Notes: generated by a model from the sequence alone, not told the origin. Shown: positions 1-8,336, numbered from the stretch's first letter. The stretch: DNA of 34,808 nt from Marinilabilia rubra (GCF_003121985.1 NZ_QEWP01000029.1:1-34808); one strand, 5' to 3'. A program made the numbers and translations.

Positions 1-63
1 CTTCAGGCCCGATTCCTGGTATTCTTGGTAGAGTTGCTTAAAAGTTGTCAGTGTCATCCTCAT
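1..63 (-). CDS. Start of an IS66-type accessory transposase gene (cut by window edge)
   Basis: Only the first 21 codons are inside the window. From the ATG at 63 the peptide reads MRMTLTTFKQLYQEYQESGL. The pattern 'TFK-LY-EYQ-SGL' is like the N-terminus of the small accessory proteins of IS66-family elements in Bacteroidota, which normally continue with a 'VRDFC....ESxFYYW' helix-turn-helix that would lie beyond the left edge. No ribosome binding site is visible, which is normal in this phylum. A second Met three codons in could be the true start. The identity rests on a short match, so it is tentative; the neighbouring recombinase and XRE fragments support a mobile origin. Confidence 0.4.
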   Translation of the reverse strand, partial: MRMTLTTFKQLYQEYQESGLK

Positions 64-123
64 TTTTTGACAACAAAGTAACGGCTGCCGGCCGGAGGAT
101 GCAATACGTGGCAGACCGATGGC

Positions 124-354
124 TTACATTTTATCGGGTTTTCTGGCTGACCGTGGCTTTTTGATTTCTTTTAATATCGTTGGTCTGATTTCGTTTAGGT
201 ATTCATGTAATTCCACTATTTGAAAGGGTTTTAGCTCTAAAATCCGGCTGTTTCTTCTTCGGTTTCCTGGAACATGTATTTTGCCTTCTTTGAGTTTTAA
301 ATGAAAAGTATCAGAGAAGAAAAGAATCTCAAACAAATTGAGGTGGCTACGCAT
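124..354 (-). pseudogene. Fragment of a tyrosine recombinase/integrase
   Basis: The reading frame gives 76 residues. Its middle part (about residues 16-58, including GKIHVPGNRRRNSRILELK and PFQIVELHEYLNEIRPTIL) resembles the segment just inside the catalytic domain of Bacteroidota XerC/D-like recombinases, where a 'GKIYVPG.RR.N.R.L.L' strand is followed by a helix of the type 'QI..L.EY'. The downstream catalytic residues of the family (Arg, His-X-X-Arg, Tyr) are missing, and the first ~15 residues overlap the opposite-strand XRE fragment and are probably not original coding sequence. It is therefore a remnant without recombinase activity. Family assignment is by recognition of the motif, not by search. 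Confidence 0.45.
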
Positions 355-423
355 ATTGGCGTAGATAAATCTGCTTACAGCAAAATTGAAAAAGGAACCA
401 GGGCCGTTTCTGTAGAATTTTGA
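301..423 (+). pseudogene. Truncated XRE-family helix-turn-helix gene
   Basis: A 40-codon frame from the ATG at 301 to a TGA at 421 carries most of a Cro/C1-type helix-turn-helix: 'IREEKNLKQIEVATHIGV' then 'DKSAYSKIEKGTRAVSVEF'. These are the turn and recognition helix (Y-S-K-I-E-x-G) of XRE repressors. The domain normally begins several residues earlier and the protein continues after 'SVEF'; here a stop lies directly before the ATG and another right after the domain. I read it as a decayed piece of a mobile-element regulator or antitoxin. It abuts, head to head, the recombinase fragment on the other strand. Confidence 0.5.
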
Positions 424-427
424 GACA

Positions 428-451
428 AAAAAAAGGAGTTGAGAAAACTCC
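428..451 (-). terminator. Rho-independent terminator of the exb operon
   Basis: On the minus strand a GGAGTT/AACTCC hairpin with a short loop is followed by a run of about nine T. It lies 40 bases after the stop of the last exbD gene. Confidence 0.7.
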
Positions 452-490
452 CACCTCCTTTTTCTGTATTATCAGAAAATATTGTCTGAA

Positions 491-967
491 TTACATAGGT
501 ATTTTGTCTGCTTTTCTTGCAGAATAACTGATTTTCAAAGCCTGTGCTTCACGCAGCGCCTGCTTTACCTCAGTAATAATACCCATAGGCGTATCATAAT
601 CAGCCTTAATAGAAACGGTCATTTTAGACCGGTCACTCTCCCTCATCGATTCGCGCTCCTGCACAATATAGTTACGTATATCATCAACAGTTGCAAACTG
701 ATCGTTGAGCTGCAATCTGGGCTCAGAGCCAAAGGTGCTTTGATATTGTTTCTGGGGAACACCCACATAAATATAAGTCACCAATGATTTCTTTTCCAGC
801 TTGCTCAATTCAGTAGCCTCGGGTTGCTTCAACTGAATCTTAAGCGATACCTCCTTCATAGTAGTACTTACCATAAAGAAGAACAGCAACATAAAAACGA
901 TATCGGGAAGAGAGGCTGTGTTAATGGCCTGCTGACCACTACCCTTTTTCTTTCTAAATTTAGCCAT
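491..967 (-). CDS. exbD: ExbD/TolR-type biopolymer transport protein (second copy)
   Basis: A 158-residue ExbD family protein, a subunit of the inner-membrane ExbB-ExbD motor that uses the proton gradient to energise TonB. After a basic cytoplasmic N-terminus (KFRKKK) there is one membrane helix, 'LPDIVFMLLFFFMVSTT', with the family's conserved protonatable Asp at residue 22; the rest is a periplasmic domain. The start codon overlaps the stop of the preceding exbD gene in a TAATG arrangement (one shared base), so the two are probably translationally coupled. It is the last gene of the operon and is followed by a terminator. Paired, non-identical exbD genes are common in Bacteroidota. The receptors served could include the BtuB- and SusC-like proteins of this window (inference). 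Confidence 0.93.
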   Translation of the reverse strand: MAKFRKKKGSGQQAINTASLPDIVFMLLFFFMVSTTMKEVSLKIQLKQPEATELSKLEKKSLVTYIYVGVPQKQYQSTFGSEPRLQLNDQFATVDDIRNYIVQERESMRESDRSKMTVSIKADYDTPMGIITEVKQALREAQALKISYSARKADKIPM

Positions 968-1545
968 TAGTCGTTCCCTCCTAAGTTTTTAGGTTCAGCT
1001 TCGGAAATCTTCTGTGGATAGACATCCCGAATTGCTTCTTTCTTATCATCTTCCAGTTCGTCAAACTTCTTTCCGAACTTTCGTTGAGCCAGTTCATCCC
1101 TTAGTTCATTATAGGCCGCGGCCAATTCATTCTGAACAGAGAGATAGGTCTGATACTGCGTTCCCATGTCGTTTTGCAGGGAAATAACCCCTTTCGTCAC
1201 CGGATAAATACCAAAGTACTCGATTTCCTTCTCCTGCTTTTCGGGAAGGTTATCCTCATTCAAAGGATTTTCAATGAATTCCTTGGCTGCATCCCGAATC
1301 TCGCTCAACTCCATGGGCTCATTCTCAACCAGTAGCCTGTTTTGGGCATTGATCAGAACCTCAAACACATTCCGGTCTTTAATTGGCGGTGGAGGCTCCT
1401 CATTCGGTGGCACCGGTGGGGGCAGCATCCGCGTCAATCCGGAATCTGTGTCCATGGTTGTAGTCACAAGGAAGAAAATAAGCAAAAGGAAGGCAATATC
1501 GGCCATCGATCCTGCATTCACTTCCTGAATATCTCTTTTTCCCAT
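967..1545 (-). CDS. exbD: ExbD/TolR-type biopolymer transport protein (first copy)
   Basis: About 192 residues from the ATG at 1545 (MGKRDIQEVNAGSMADIAF). An upstream in-frame GTG at 1587 would add 14 residues not typical of the family, so I prefer the ATG. The membrane helix 'MADIAFLLLIFFLVTTT' carries the conserved Asp at residue 16. Right after it comes a proline-rich periplasmic stretch (LPPPVPPNEEPPPP) and then an unusually long, charged, partly helical periplasmic region with several Lys/Glu-rich segments, which the second copy lacks. This pattern of one Pro-rich long ExbD and one short ExbD is typical of Bacteroidota. The stop overlaps the ATG of the next exbD by one base. Function: proton channel/stator part of the TonB-energising complex. 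Confidence 0.92.
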   Translation of the reverse strand: MGKRDIQEVNAGSMADIAFLLLIFFLVTTTMDTDSGLTRMLPPPVPPNEEPPPPIKDRNVFEVLINAQNRLLVENEPMELSEIRDAAKEFIENPLNEDNLPEKQEKEIEYFGIYPVTKGVISLQNDMGTQYQTYLSVQNELAAAYNELRDELAQRKFGKKFDELEDDKKEAIRDVYPQKISEAEPKNLGGND

Positions 1546-1608
1546 AGAATTTAATAATTTTTCAAAGCACGAGAAAGAGTATAACACTCCTTCCCTGCTT
1601 AAATGTTG

Positions 1609-2055
1609 TTATCTAAAAATTCGGGACACCTCAGTGTAGAGGATTGTCAACAGAACACCACCCAACAAAATGTAAGTGGTATACAGGAATGTATCACCTA
1701 AGACCAACATGCTGGGCACGTTATCACTTCCTTTGTAACCAACCAACTGCAACGGGGTTCCGTCTCCCATACTGTAGGCAACCAATACAATAACTCCCAA
1801 CAAGGCAATTGAAATAAGCGATCTGACAGCACTTTGAGGATGAACAATCAGATTGAATATTTCAAAAAGAATGGAGATGACAGCAGCACCTGCCAACAAC
1901 ATTTTGCCCCAGTTCAGAAACGACTCAGTGTAAATAGGTGTTGTAAATGCTGCATTTTCCACTTCGCCTCCGAAGAAAAACAATCCTGCAAACACCAGCG
2001 TTACTGCCAGGAGAATGTATAAAACAATGTTCAAATATTTTGAAAGCTTAGTCAT
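1609..2055 (-). CDS. Four-TM membrane protein of the exb operon, unknown function
   Basis: A 148-residue very hydrophobic protein with about four predicted membrane helices (roughly residues 7-29, 47-70, 79-99 and 122-144). I recognise no catalytic or binding motif. It starts eight bases after the exbB stop and is followed 63 bases later by exbD, so it is surely co-transcribed with the Exb motor. Small membrane genes in this position are seen in other Bacteroidales exb operons; a role in assembly or as an extra channel subunit is possible but is only guilt by association. The frame is open throughout and composition matches its neighbours. Confidence 0.85.
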   Translation of the reverse strand: MTKLSKYLNIVLYILLAVTLVFAGLFFFGGEVENAAFTTPIYTESFLNWGKMLLAGAAVISILFEIFNLIVHPQSAVRSLISIALLGVIVLVAYSMGDGTPLQLVGYKGSDNVPSMLVLGDTFLYTTYILLGGVLLTILYTEVSRIFR

Positions 2056-2063
2056 AATGACAA

Positions 2064-2888
2064 TTATTTTTTCATGTTATACTTCACCAAAATGTCCATC
2101 AATGAGATAGAAGCATCTTCCATAGTGTTTACGATACCGTCAATTTTAGATACAAGGTAGTTGTAGAACACCTGAAGGATAATAGCTACGATCAAACCGG
2201 ACACTGTAGTAATAAGGGCCACTTTAATACCACCTGCTACAGCAGTTGCAGAAACGTCACCCATTGCCTGGATACTGTCGAAAGCGTCGATCATACCAAT
2301 TACTGTACCCATGAAACCAAGCATAGGAGCAATGGCAATAAACAATGAAATCCAGGTCAATCCTTTTTCTAACAGTCCCATTTGAACAGAACCATAAGAA
2401 ACCACTGATTTTTCAACCACTTCAATACCTTCATCGAAACGATCAAGTCCCTGATAGAAAATGGAAGCAACAGGACCACGAGTATTACGACATACTTCTT
2501 TGGCTGCTTCGACACCACCTTCGTTAAGGGCTTCTTCAATTTTCTGAAGGAGCTTTTTGGTGTTGGTTGATGCAAGGTTTAAGTAAATAATCCTTTCAAT
2601 ACAAATAGCCAAACCGAAAACAAGTGCCAAAAGTACAAAACTCATAAACATGGCGCCACCTTCGATAAACTTGGCTTTAATTTGCTTGTGAATTCCCTTG
2701 GGCTCTTCATTCTCCATGGCGGCTGCATCTTCTTCAACCATCTCTTCTTGTGTTGCAGTCTCCTGCTCGGTTACCTGTTCGGTGGTGGTCTCCTCAGCTA
2801 CCGACTGGTCTTCTTCCTGAGCATAAATGGATGATGCACCCATGCTTAGCATCCCAAAAACTGCCAAAAACGCAAATAGCTTTTTCAT
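2064..2888 (-). CDS. exbB: ExbB/TolQ/MotA-type proton channel protein
   Basis: A 274-residue MotA/TolQ/ExbB family protein. It has a cleavable-looking signal peptide (MKKLFAFLAVFGMLSMGASSIYA), then a strongly acidic Glu/Thr-rich periplasmic segment (about residues 24-64), then TM1 (about 77-100, 'FMSFVLLALVFGLAICIERI'), a cytoplasmic loop, TM2 with the family signature 'APMLGFMGTVIGMIDAF' (about 187-203), and TM3 'VALITTVSGLIVAIILQVF'. The signal peptide plus acidic extension is the usual Bacteroidota form and is absent from E. coli ExbB. It is the first gene of the operon, with a clean TAnnTTTG box 42 bases upstream. Together with the two ExbD proteins it forms the motor that powers TonB-dependent outer-membrane transport. 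Confidence 0.94.
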   Translation of the reverse strand: MKKLFAFLAVFGMLSMGASSIYAQEEDQSVAEETTTEQVTEQETATQEEMVEEDAAAMENEEPKGIHKQIKAKFIEGGAMFMSFVLLALVFGLAICIERIIYLNLASTNTKKLLQKIEEALNEGGVEAAKEVCRNTRGPVASIFYQGLDRFDEGIEVVEKSVVSYGSVQMGLLEKGLTWISLFIAIAPMLGFMGTVIGMIDAFDSIQAMGDVSATAVAGGIKVALITTVSGLIVAIILQVFYNYLVSKIDGIVNTMEDASISLMDILVKYNMKK

Positions 2889-2929
2889 AATCTGTAATAA
2901 ATTTTGATTTGTATTGGTTTGTTAATACT

Positions 2930-2937
2930 CAAAAATA
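2930..2937 (-). promoter_or_regulatory. Predicted -7 box of the exb operon promoter
   Basis: Read on the minus strand the octamer is TATTTTTG, an exact match to the Bacteroidota -7 consensus TAnnTTTG, 42 bases before the exbB ATG. I do not see a well-spaced -33 TTG, so this is moderate evidence only. Confidence 0.45.
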
Positions 2938-3151
2938 ATTCTTTTTTTCTCGTTTGAAAAGTGAGGAACAAATTTAAAATCAATTCATAAAATGACAAAA
3001 TTTTTTATTCGATGCCCATTTTTCAGGGTTGCAAATTACAAAAAAAATGTCAATTACAAGTTCAGGGTTTAAATTCCTGCTAAAAAAAGTTGAATTTATG
3101 CAAGAGCCCTTGAGCCGTCAAATTCAACTAACCACACTTACCTCTTGACCT

Positions 3152-4186
3152 TTACATCGAAACGGGTTTCATTTCGCCTTTTAGGGATTCATTTAGATTC
3201 ATTTTTAATTCTTCTTCGGTAGGGCTGTTCCCCAAAAGATACATCAACTTGGTAAGCGCTGCCTCAGTGGTGATATCATGCCCGCTGATGACTCCCATAT
3301 TCAGTAAATGACGTCCGGTTTCATAGCGCCACATCTCAACATTACCGGCCAAACATTGTGTGACATTTATTATAATGACCCCCCGGTCAATCGCATCGCG
3401 AAGGGCTTTTATAAACCAATCTAAGGTTGGGGCGTTCCCCGAACCATAAGTTTCCAGCACAACACCTCTTATTCCGGGAGCTTCAAGCACCGAGCGCACC
3501 ACACTTTCATTTATTCCGGGAAACATCTTTAATAATGCCACATTATTATTCATACGCCTGGCTACTGAGAATGTACCGCTTAAGGTGGTATAGCGAATAT
3601 ACGGGTAATTATACCTAATATGCAAGCCAACCTCTGCCAAAGGAGGATAGTTATCAGACCTGAAAGCTCTGAAATGCTCTGCATTATACTTCGTGGTCCT
3701 GTTTCCCCTAAAAAGCTTATCCTGAAAATAGATGCACACCTCAGGTACCAATGCTTGCTCATTTTTATGAGCGGCTGCAATTTCCAATGCAGTTAAAAGA
3801 TTTTCTTTCCCATCGGTACGGATGGCCCCCAGAGGCAGCTGGCTACCCGTAAGAATTACGGGTTTTTGAAGATTGTGCAACATAAAACTAAGAGCGCTGG
3901 CGGTGTATGACATGGTGTCTGTTCCATGTAAAACCACAAAACCATCATAATCAGGATAATATTTCTCTATCAAGCCACTTAGTTTCACCCATGTATCCGG
4001 GGCCATTTCAGAAGAATCAACAATGGGATCAAAAGAGACACTATCCACATTAAAATCGAACCTCTTAAGTTCAGGAACTTTTCGGGAAATATTCTCAAAA
4101 TCAAAAGGAACTAATGCATTGGTATCCGCATCAACGGCCATACCAATTGTTCCACCTGTATATATAATAAGGACTCGTTTGTTCAT
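3152..4186 (-). CDS. ansA: Type I (cytoplasmic) L-asparaginase
   Basis: A 344-residue protein that aligns along its length with E. coli AnsA (338 residues), which hydrolyses asparagine to aspartate and ammonia in the cytoplasm. The N-terminal 'YTGGTIGM' holds the nucleophile Thr13; the second catalytic block 'LHGTDTMSYTASAL' holds Thr89 and Asp90; 'ILTGSQLPLG', 'RGNRTTKYN' and 'LETYGSGNAP' are further family blocks, the Lys of RGNRTTK being part of the active site. There is no signal peptide, which separates it from the periplasmic type II enzyme. It stands alone on the minus strand, about 260 bases from exbB and 230 from tatD. Ammonia release fits with the nearby gdhA, but no common regulation is visible. 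Confidence 0.95.
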   Translation of the reverse strand: MNKRVLIIYTGGTIGMAVDADTNALVPFDFENISRKVPELKRFDFNVDSVSFDPIVDSSEMAPDTWVKLSGLIEKYYPDYDGFVVLHGTDTMSYTASALSFMLHNLQKPVILTGSQLPLGAIRTDGKENLLTALEIAAAHKNEQALVPEVCIYFQDKLFRGNRTTKYNAEHFRAFRSDNYPPLAEVGLHIRYNYPYIRYTTLSGTFSVARRMNNNVALLKMFPGINESVVRSVLEAPGIRGVVLETYGSGNAPTLDWFIKALRDAIDRGVIIINVTQCLAGNVEMWRYETGRHLLNMGVISGHDITTEAALTKLMYLLGNSPTEEELKMNLNESLKGEMKPVSM

Positions 4187-4416
4187 TCTCAGAAAAATTA
4201 AACTACATTATCCGCCCATTAGATTACGATAAACATTGATCAGCATCGTTGCAACCGGAATCTAAGCAATTTATGTCCTTGGAATTAAAAAAGGCTTAAA
4301 CCTTTCTCCTGCACCTCTAAAACAAAATAGAAATGAGCACTCAACTGAACCTAATGAAAAACAACCATTGACTTATCTTCTTTGCAGGCAAAGGAGGATA
4401 TCATCGGGATGAAGAA

Positions 4417-5190
4417 CTACTGCACATCCAACCCAAATAGTTGAGCTGCATTCCGGGTTGTCAGTTCATCCATTTCCCGGGGTGTCATATCAAATATAGC
4501 AGCAAGTTTTTCAAGGGTATGTTTAATGAAAGCGGGCTGATTGCGTTTCCCCCGGTATGGAACCGGAGCCAGGTATGGGGCATCAGTCTCAATCATAAGT
4601 TTCTCCGGCCCCATCTCGGTCAACACTTTATCCAGATTGGAGTTCTTAAATGTTACAATGCCGTTAATTCCCAGCATGAATCCCTGATATTCAACAGCTC
4701 GTCTGGCCTGGGATTTATTTCCCGAAAAACTGTGAAAAACACCTTTCAGACTCCCGTCATGAACCTTATCCAATTCCTGAAAAACAGCTTCAAAAGCATC
4801 TCTTACATGAATGACAACAGGTTTGCCCATTTTTTTGGCCCAGTTAAGCTGGGTTCTGAAAACTTCTCGCTGCTCTCTCTCCCAGGTTTTGTCCCAGTAC
4901 AGGTCAATACCAATCTCTCCAATGGCCAGAAAATCCTGTTGGCGAAGCCAGTACTCAACATTGGCAAGCTGCTCCAGGTAATCACCTTTCACCGAGGTGG
5001 GGTGCAGCCCCATCATAGCATAGCAATACCCCGGAAACTCTTCTTCAACAGATATAACTGATCGTACGCTTTGTCCGTCAATATTTGGCATCAAAATTTT
5101 CTGAACACCTGCTTTTTGGGCATTTGCGACAATCTCTGCCCGGTCTTCATCAAAATCGGGCAGGTAAATGTGTGAGTGTGTATCAATCAT
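4417..5190 (-). CDS. tatD: TatD family metal-dependent hydrolase (deoxyribonuclease type)
   Basis: A 257-residue TIM-barrel metallohydrolase of the TatD family, cytoplasmic 3'-5' DNases linked to DNA quality control. Metal ligands seen: 'IDTHSHIYLPDF' (His5, His7), 'AIGEIGIDLYWD' (Glu), 'VVIHVRDAF' (His), 'VFHSFSG' (His) and 'METD'-type block 'MIETDAPYLAPVPYRGKRN' (Asp). Length and motif order are those of the YcfH/TatD group, and the exact substrate cannot be told from sequence. A TAATTTTG octamer at 5195-5202, only four bases before the ATG, matches the Bacteroidota -7 box and would give an almost leaderless mRNA, but no -33 element supports it. It is a single-gene unit between ansA and gdhA. 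Confidence 0.92.
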   Translation of the reverse strand: MIDTHSHIYLPDFDEDRAEIVANAQKAGVQKILMPNIDGQSVRSVISVEEEFPGYCYAMMGLHPTSVKGDYLEQLANVEYWLRQQDFLAIGEIGIDLYWDKTWEREQREVFRTQLNWAKKMGKPVVIHVRDAFEAVFQELDKVHDGSLKGVFHSFSGNKSQARRAVEYQGFMLGINGIVTFKNSNLDKVLTEMGPEKLMIETDAPYLAPVPYRGKRNQPAFIKHTLEKLAAIFDMTPREMDELTTRNAAQLFGLDVQ

Positions 5191-5580
5191 GTAGCAAAAT
5201 TAACTATTTATCTAAGGAATAAAGATAACTTTTATTAGTTATTAAAGCCATAAACCCACAACTATCGTAAATTGCTACCCGTATTCAGGAAAAAGCCCTG
5301 CCCGGAAAAGCAAGGTTTTTTCAAACTTAATATTTAGGGCGCTGAAAAATCTTTTAACACTGAAAACCTGCACATTAGCCCAAAACACCACATGCTTGCA
5401 AATAATTGATTACAAGCATAATGCAAAAGCTTAACGGAGTATTATATAAGTAAACGGCAAATCAAAAGAACAAAATTTACTTCACCGTTCCAACCTCGAA
5501 GTATTTCAATACTCCTTCAATTGGGTTGGCTTGTAAATTCTGCTCTTTTGACTTTTTTAGCAGGCCTTTTTTACAGTTTA
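5191..5580. other. Intergenic region between gdhA and tatD
   Basis: No convincing gene. It holds an inverted repeat ATGCTTG/CAAGCAT (5392-5398 and 5413-5419) with a 14-base loop, which might end gdhA transcription although no T-run follows, and a possible -7 box for tatD at 5195-5202. Confidence 0.4.
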
Positions 5581-6918
5581 TCAAACAACACCCTGGGCCA
5601 ACATCGCTTCTGCCACTTTCACAAAGCCACCTATGTTGGCACCTTTTACGTAATTTATTTTGCCATCAAGGCCTTTTCCATATCTCACGCAATTAGCATG
5701 AATATTATCCATGATGTGGTTCAGTTTTTCATCCACTTCCTCTTTTTTCCATTCGATGCGCATGCTGTTTTGACTCATTTCCAAACCTGAAACTGCAACA
5801 CCTCCTGCATTCACAGCTTTGCCCGGGGCAAACATTATCTCCTCAGCGGCATAAGCAGCTGCGTCAGCAGTACATCCCATATTTGAAGCCTCCGCAATCA
5901 ACTGGCAACCATTAGACACCAATATTTTAGCATCTTCAAGGTTCAGTTCGTTCTGAATGGCACATGGTATGGCAATATCTGCCTTTTGTTCCCAGGGACG
6001 TTTTCCCCTGAAAAACTCCACTCCGTATTTCTCCGCATATGGTTCCACAATATCCTGATTAGATGCCCTAAGTTGGAGCAAATAATCAATTTTACTGCCT
6101 GAAATACCATTCGGATCGTAAATATAACCATCCGGACCGGAGATGGTAACCACTTTACCTCCCAGTTCGGTAGCTTTAAGGGCAGCTCCCCAGGCAACGT
6201 TGCCAAATCCTGAAAGAGCAATTGTTTTGCCCTTTAAGGTATCACTTTTCTCTTTAAGCATTTCCCGCACAAAATAAACCGCTCCAAATCCTGTAGCCTC
6301 GGGACGAATCAGACTTCCACCATACTCACGTCCTTTTCCGGTTAGAACACCGGTAAACTCGTTGCGAAGCTTTTTATACATGCCAAAGAGGTAACCAATC
6401 TCACGGCCACCGACACCAATATCTCCTGCCGGCACATCAGTATTAGGTCCGATATGACGGAATAATTCTGACATAAACGCCTGGCAAAAACGCATAATCT
6501 CATTGTCAGATTTACCCTTGGGGCTAAAGTCGCTACCGCCTTTTCCGCCACCCATAGGCAACGAGGTCAAACTATTTTTGAAAGTTTGTTCAAAACCAAG
6601 AAATTTCAAACCACTTAAGGTTACACTCGGGTGAAATCTGAGCCCACCTTTATAGGGACCAATTGCCGAATTAAACTCAACCCGGTAACCGCGATTAACC
6701 TGAACTTCTCCTTTATCATCTACCCATGGTACGCGAAACATCACCACTCTCTCAGGTTCTGTCATACGCTCCAATATCTTTGCTTTTTGATAGCGGGGGT
6801 TTTCGAGATAAAAATCCCATACTGTTTCAACAACTTCCTGAACAGCTTGTAAAAATTCATCTTCGCCAGGATTTTTCATCCTGACAGTGTCCATAAACGA
6901 TTGAAATTTATTTTCCAT
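5581..6918 (-). CDS. gdhA: NADP-type glutamate dehydrogenase
   Basis: A 445-residue hexameric-type glutamate dehydrogenase (E. coli GdhA is 447), which makes glutamate from 2-oxoglutarate and ammonia. Diagnostic blocks are 'VEFNSAIGPYKGGLRFHPSV' (substrate-binding Lys), 'SLPMGGGKGGSDFSPKGKS' (catalytic Lys region), 'FCQAFMSELFRHIGPNTDVP' and 'PAGDIGVGGREIGYLFG' with the catalytic Asp, followed by a Rossmann nucleotide-binding block 'ALSGFGNVAWGAALKATELG'. The length and the S50-type motif favour the NADP-specific biosynthetic class, though cofactor choice is inferred. The start is a clear ATG behind a good promoter at 6949-6982. It forms a monocistronic unit transcribed away from the sigma-like gene. 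Confidence 0.96.
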   Translation of the reverse strand: MENKFQSFMDTVRMKNPGEDEFLQAVQEVVETVWDFYLENPRYQKAKILERMTEPERVVMFRVPWVDDKGEVQVNRGYRVEFNSAIGPYKGGLRFHPSVTLSGLKFLGFEQTFKNSLTSLPMGGGKGGSDFSPKGKSDNEIMRFCQAFMSELFRHIGPNTDVPAGDIGVGGREIGYLFGMYKKLRNEFTGVLTGKGREYGGSLIRPEATGFGAVYFVREMLKEKSDTLKGKTIALSGFGNVAWGAALKATELGGKVVTISGPDGYIYDPNGISGSKIDYLLQLRASNQDIVEPYAEKYGVEFFRGKRPWEQKADIAIPCAIQNELNLEDAKILVSNGCQLIAEASNMGCTADAAAYAAEEIMFAPGKAVNAGGVAVSGLEMSQNSMRIEWKKEEVDEKLNHIMDNIHANCVRYGKGLDGKINYVKGANIGGFVKVAEAMLAQGVV

Positions 6919-6948
6919 ATCCCTGGATTTTTAGTCAATTATTTTCAT

Positions 6949-6982
6949 CAAAATTAGAGATATTTTTTATACGCAGTAACAA
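6949..6982 (-). promoter_or_regulatory. Predicted gdhA promoter
   Basis: On the minus strand a TTG (6980-6982) is followed after 23 bases by TAATTTTG (6949-6956), an exact TAnnTTTG -7 box, 30 bases before the gdhA ATG. Spacing is at the long end of the Bacteroidota range. Confidence 0.5.
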
Positions 6983-7538
6983 TTTGAAAGTTTTTTAACA
7001 CCGATCAAAAAACAACCTTAACAGCTGTTTTTCTGCATCTTAATCACCCGAAAACATGTTATTATGATAAAAATCATCTGATCAAACACCCATGTGAACA
7101 CAAAATCGTAAGCAAACAAAAATACCAAAATCCTCAAAAGCCTGAATCTGGAAACTTTTTATTAAAGCCATAGCCCACAGAGTCCTTTTAATTGTCTTAT
7201 CCTTTTCAGGAGGTATTGTCCAATTTTAAGCAAACCCAGGTAACAAAGCTGGCCTTCATAAATTCATCCCTTCTCTATTATTATTTTTTATAATGGGCAA
7301 TCATTATTTATCTTTGTGCTTTTTAGTTCAAAAACTCAAAAGGCCTAATTTAAAAGTATTCTAAAAAACTTTTAAGCATGATATACGTAAGAAAAAAATG
7401 GATAGAATAAGCAACTCAAAACCAACCCCATAAAACACGGAAAATCAGGATCAAAAAGAGATACAGAAAACAACCAACAGTGACCATTAGCTCAAAATCA
7501 AACAAAAGTTGCATTTTTGCAATTGATTTTTTTCAAAA
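6983..7538. other. Divergent intergenic region between gdhA and the sigma-like gene
   Basis: AT-rich and without a credible gene. A TATCTTTG octamer (7309-7316, plus strand) matches a -7 box but lacks a -33 partner. Just before the sigma-like gene is TTGCA-TTTT-TGCAA (7509-7522), a 5-bp-arm inverted repeat ending 16 bases before the ATG, which overlaps a near-match -7 box and could be an operator. Confidence 0.35.
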
Positions 7539-8285
7539 ATGAGAAGTAAAAGCAACCAATCCTTAAAACCGGTAATTCCAGCGGAGCAATTAATGGAGAT
7601 TATAAAGAAAGTAGTCTCCAGATATGTTGCCAAAGGGAGTATCCCTTCCAGGGAAGCTTCGGATGCTGAAATGTCAGTATTTGAAAAATTCTGGAACAAC
7701 CGGGAAAAGATTTTAAGTGCTTTTCAAGGTAAATCGCAACTCACGACTTATTGCATTGCAGTAGCTAACCGCATGTGCTGTGAATTTATCAGAAAAGAAA
7801 AAAAACATTGGAATCAATTGCATGAAGCTATGGAAACCGTTGCTGAGATTAACAATAACACGCATCATCTAGAAACTGAAAAAGATGTGCATTTCAAGCA
7901 TGAAGTCAAAAGACTTTCAAATGCCCTTCAGTTTTTTAATGGAGAAAGTGCAAAGTTAAATTTGTTCCTGAAATATTATCTCGATATCCCAATCAACGAC
8001 AGGGATATAAAAGACTATCACCCTGATAGTGCAAGATCAATTTCTTCCCTCCTCAGCCAAAATGAGCCAGCTTCAAAAGGTGAAAAGTTTGAACAACTTG
8101 CCGAAGTCGTTAATGCAGTTGAAGAAAAAAGTGTAAAAAGCGATTCGGTAAGAATGTGGTTGAACAGTCGCATGACAACTTTGTTAAACAGGCTTAATGG
8201 CAATGGGATTTCATCTCACAACCACGAAAGCCTGACCATTCTCATGGAATTATTGACAAGCAAAACCAAATCAACTGAAGTTTAA
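7539..8285 (+). CDS. Divergent sigma-70/ECF-like transcription factor
   Basis: A 248-residue protein whose residues ~20-91 look like sigma region 2: 'RYVAKGSIPSREASDAEMS', then 'ILSAFQGKSQLTTYCIAVAN' and 'RMCCEFIRKEKKHW', matching the 'F.G.S...TYL..(I/V).N...D.IR' core of ECF factors. The C-terminal half (KLNLFLKYYLDIPIND, 'VEEKSVKSDSVRMWLNSRM') is where region 4 should be, but I cannot find a normal helix-turn-helix; the 'DSVRMWLN' block seems specific to a Bacteroidota subfamily. No signal peptide or membrane helix. The next gene, 110 bases on in the same direction, encodes a membrane zinc-finger protein of anti-sigma type, which strongly supports the sigma role. Targets unknown; the adjacent exported clusters are candidates (inference). 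Confidence 0.7.
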   Translation: MRSKSNQSLKPVIPAEQLMEIIKKVVSRYVAKGSIPSREASDAEMSVFEKFWNNREKILSAFQGKSQLTTYCIAVANRMCCEFIRKEKKHWNQLHEAMETVAEINNNTHHLETEKDVHFKHEVKRLSNALQFFNGESAKLNLFLKYYLDIPINDRDIKDYHPDSARSISSLLSQNEPASKGEKFEQLAEVVNAVEEKSVKSDSVRMWLNSRMTTLLNRLNGNGISSHNHESLTILMELLTSKTKSTEV

Positions 8286-8336
8286 TAAATCATTCCTACC
8301 TTTCATCGGGGAATAGTGTTATTTCATCGATTTTAA

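Noticed and set aside
482-787. Plus-strand frame of 101 codons opposite exbD
   Set aside because: It is the shadow of the well-supported ExbD gene on the other strand.
1546-1587. GTG start adding 14 residues to the first ExbD
   Set aside because: The added segment is unlike ExbD N-termini; the ATG at 1545 gives the usual basic start followed by the membrane helix.
5195-5202. TAATTTTG as the tatD promoter
   Set aside because: It matches the -7 consensus but is only four bases from the ATG and has no -33 partner; noted in the gene entry but not called.
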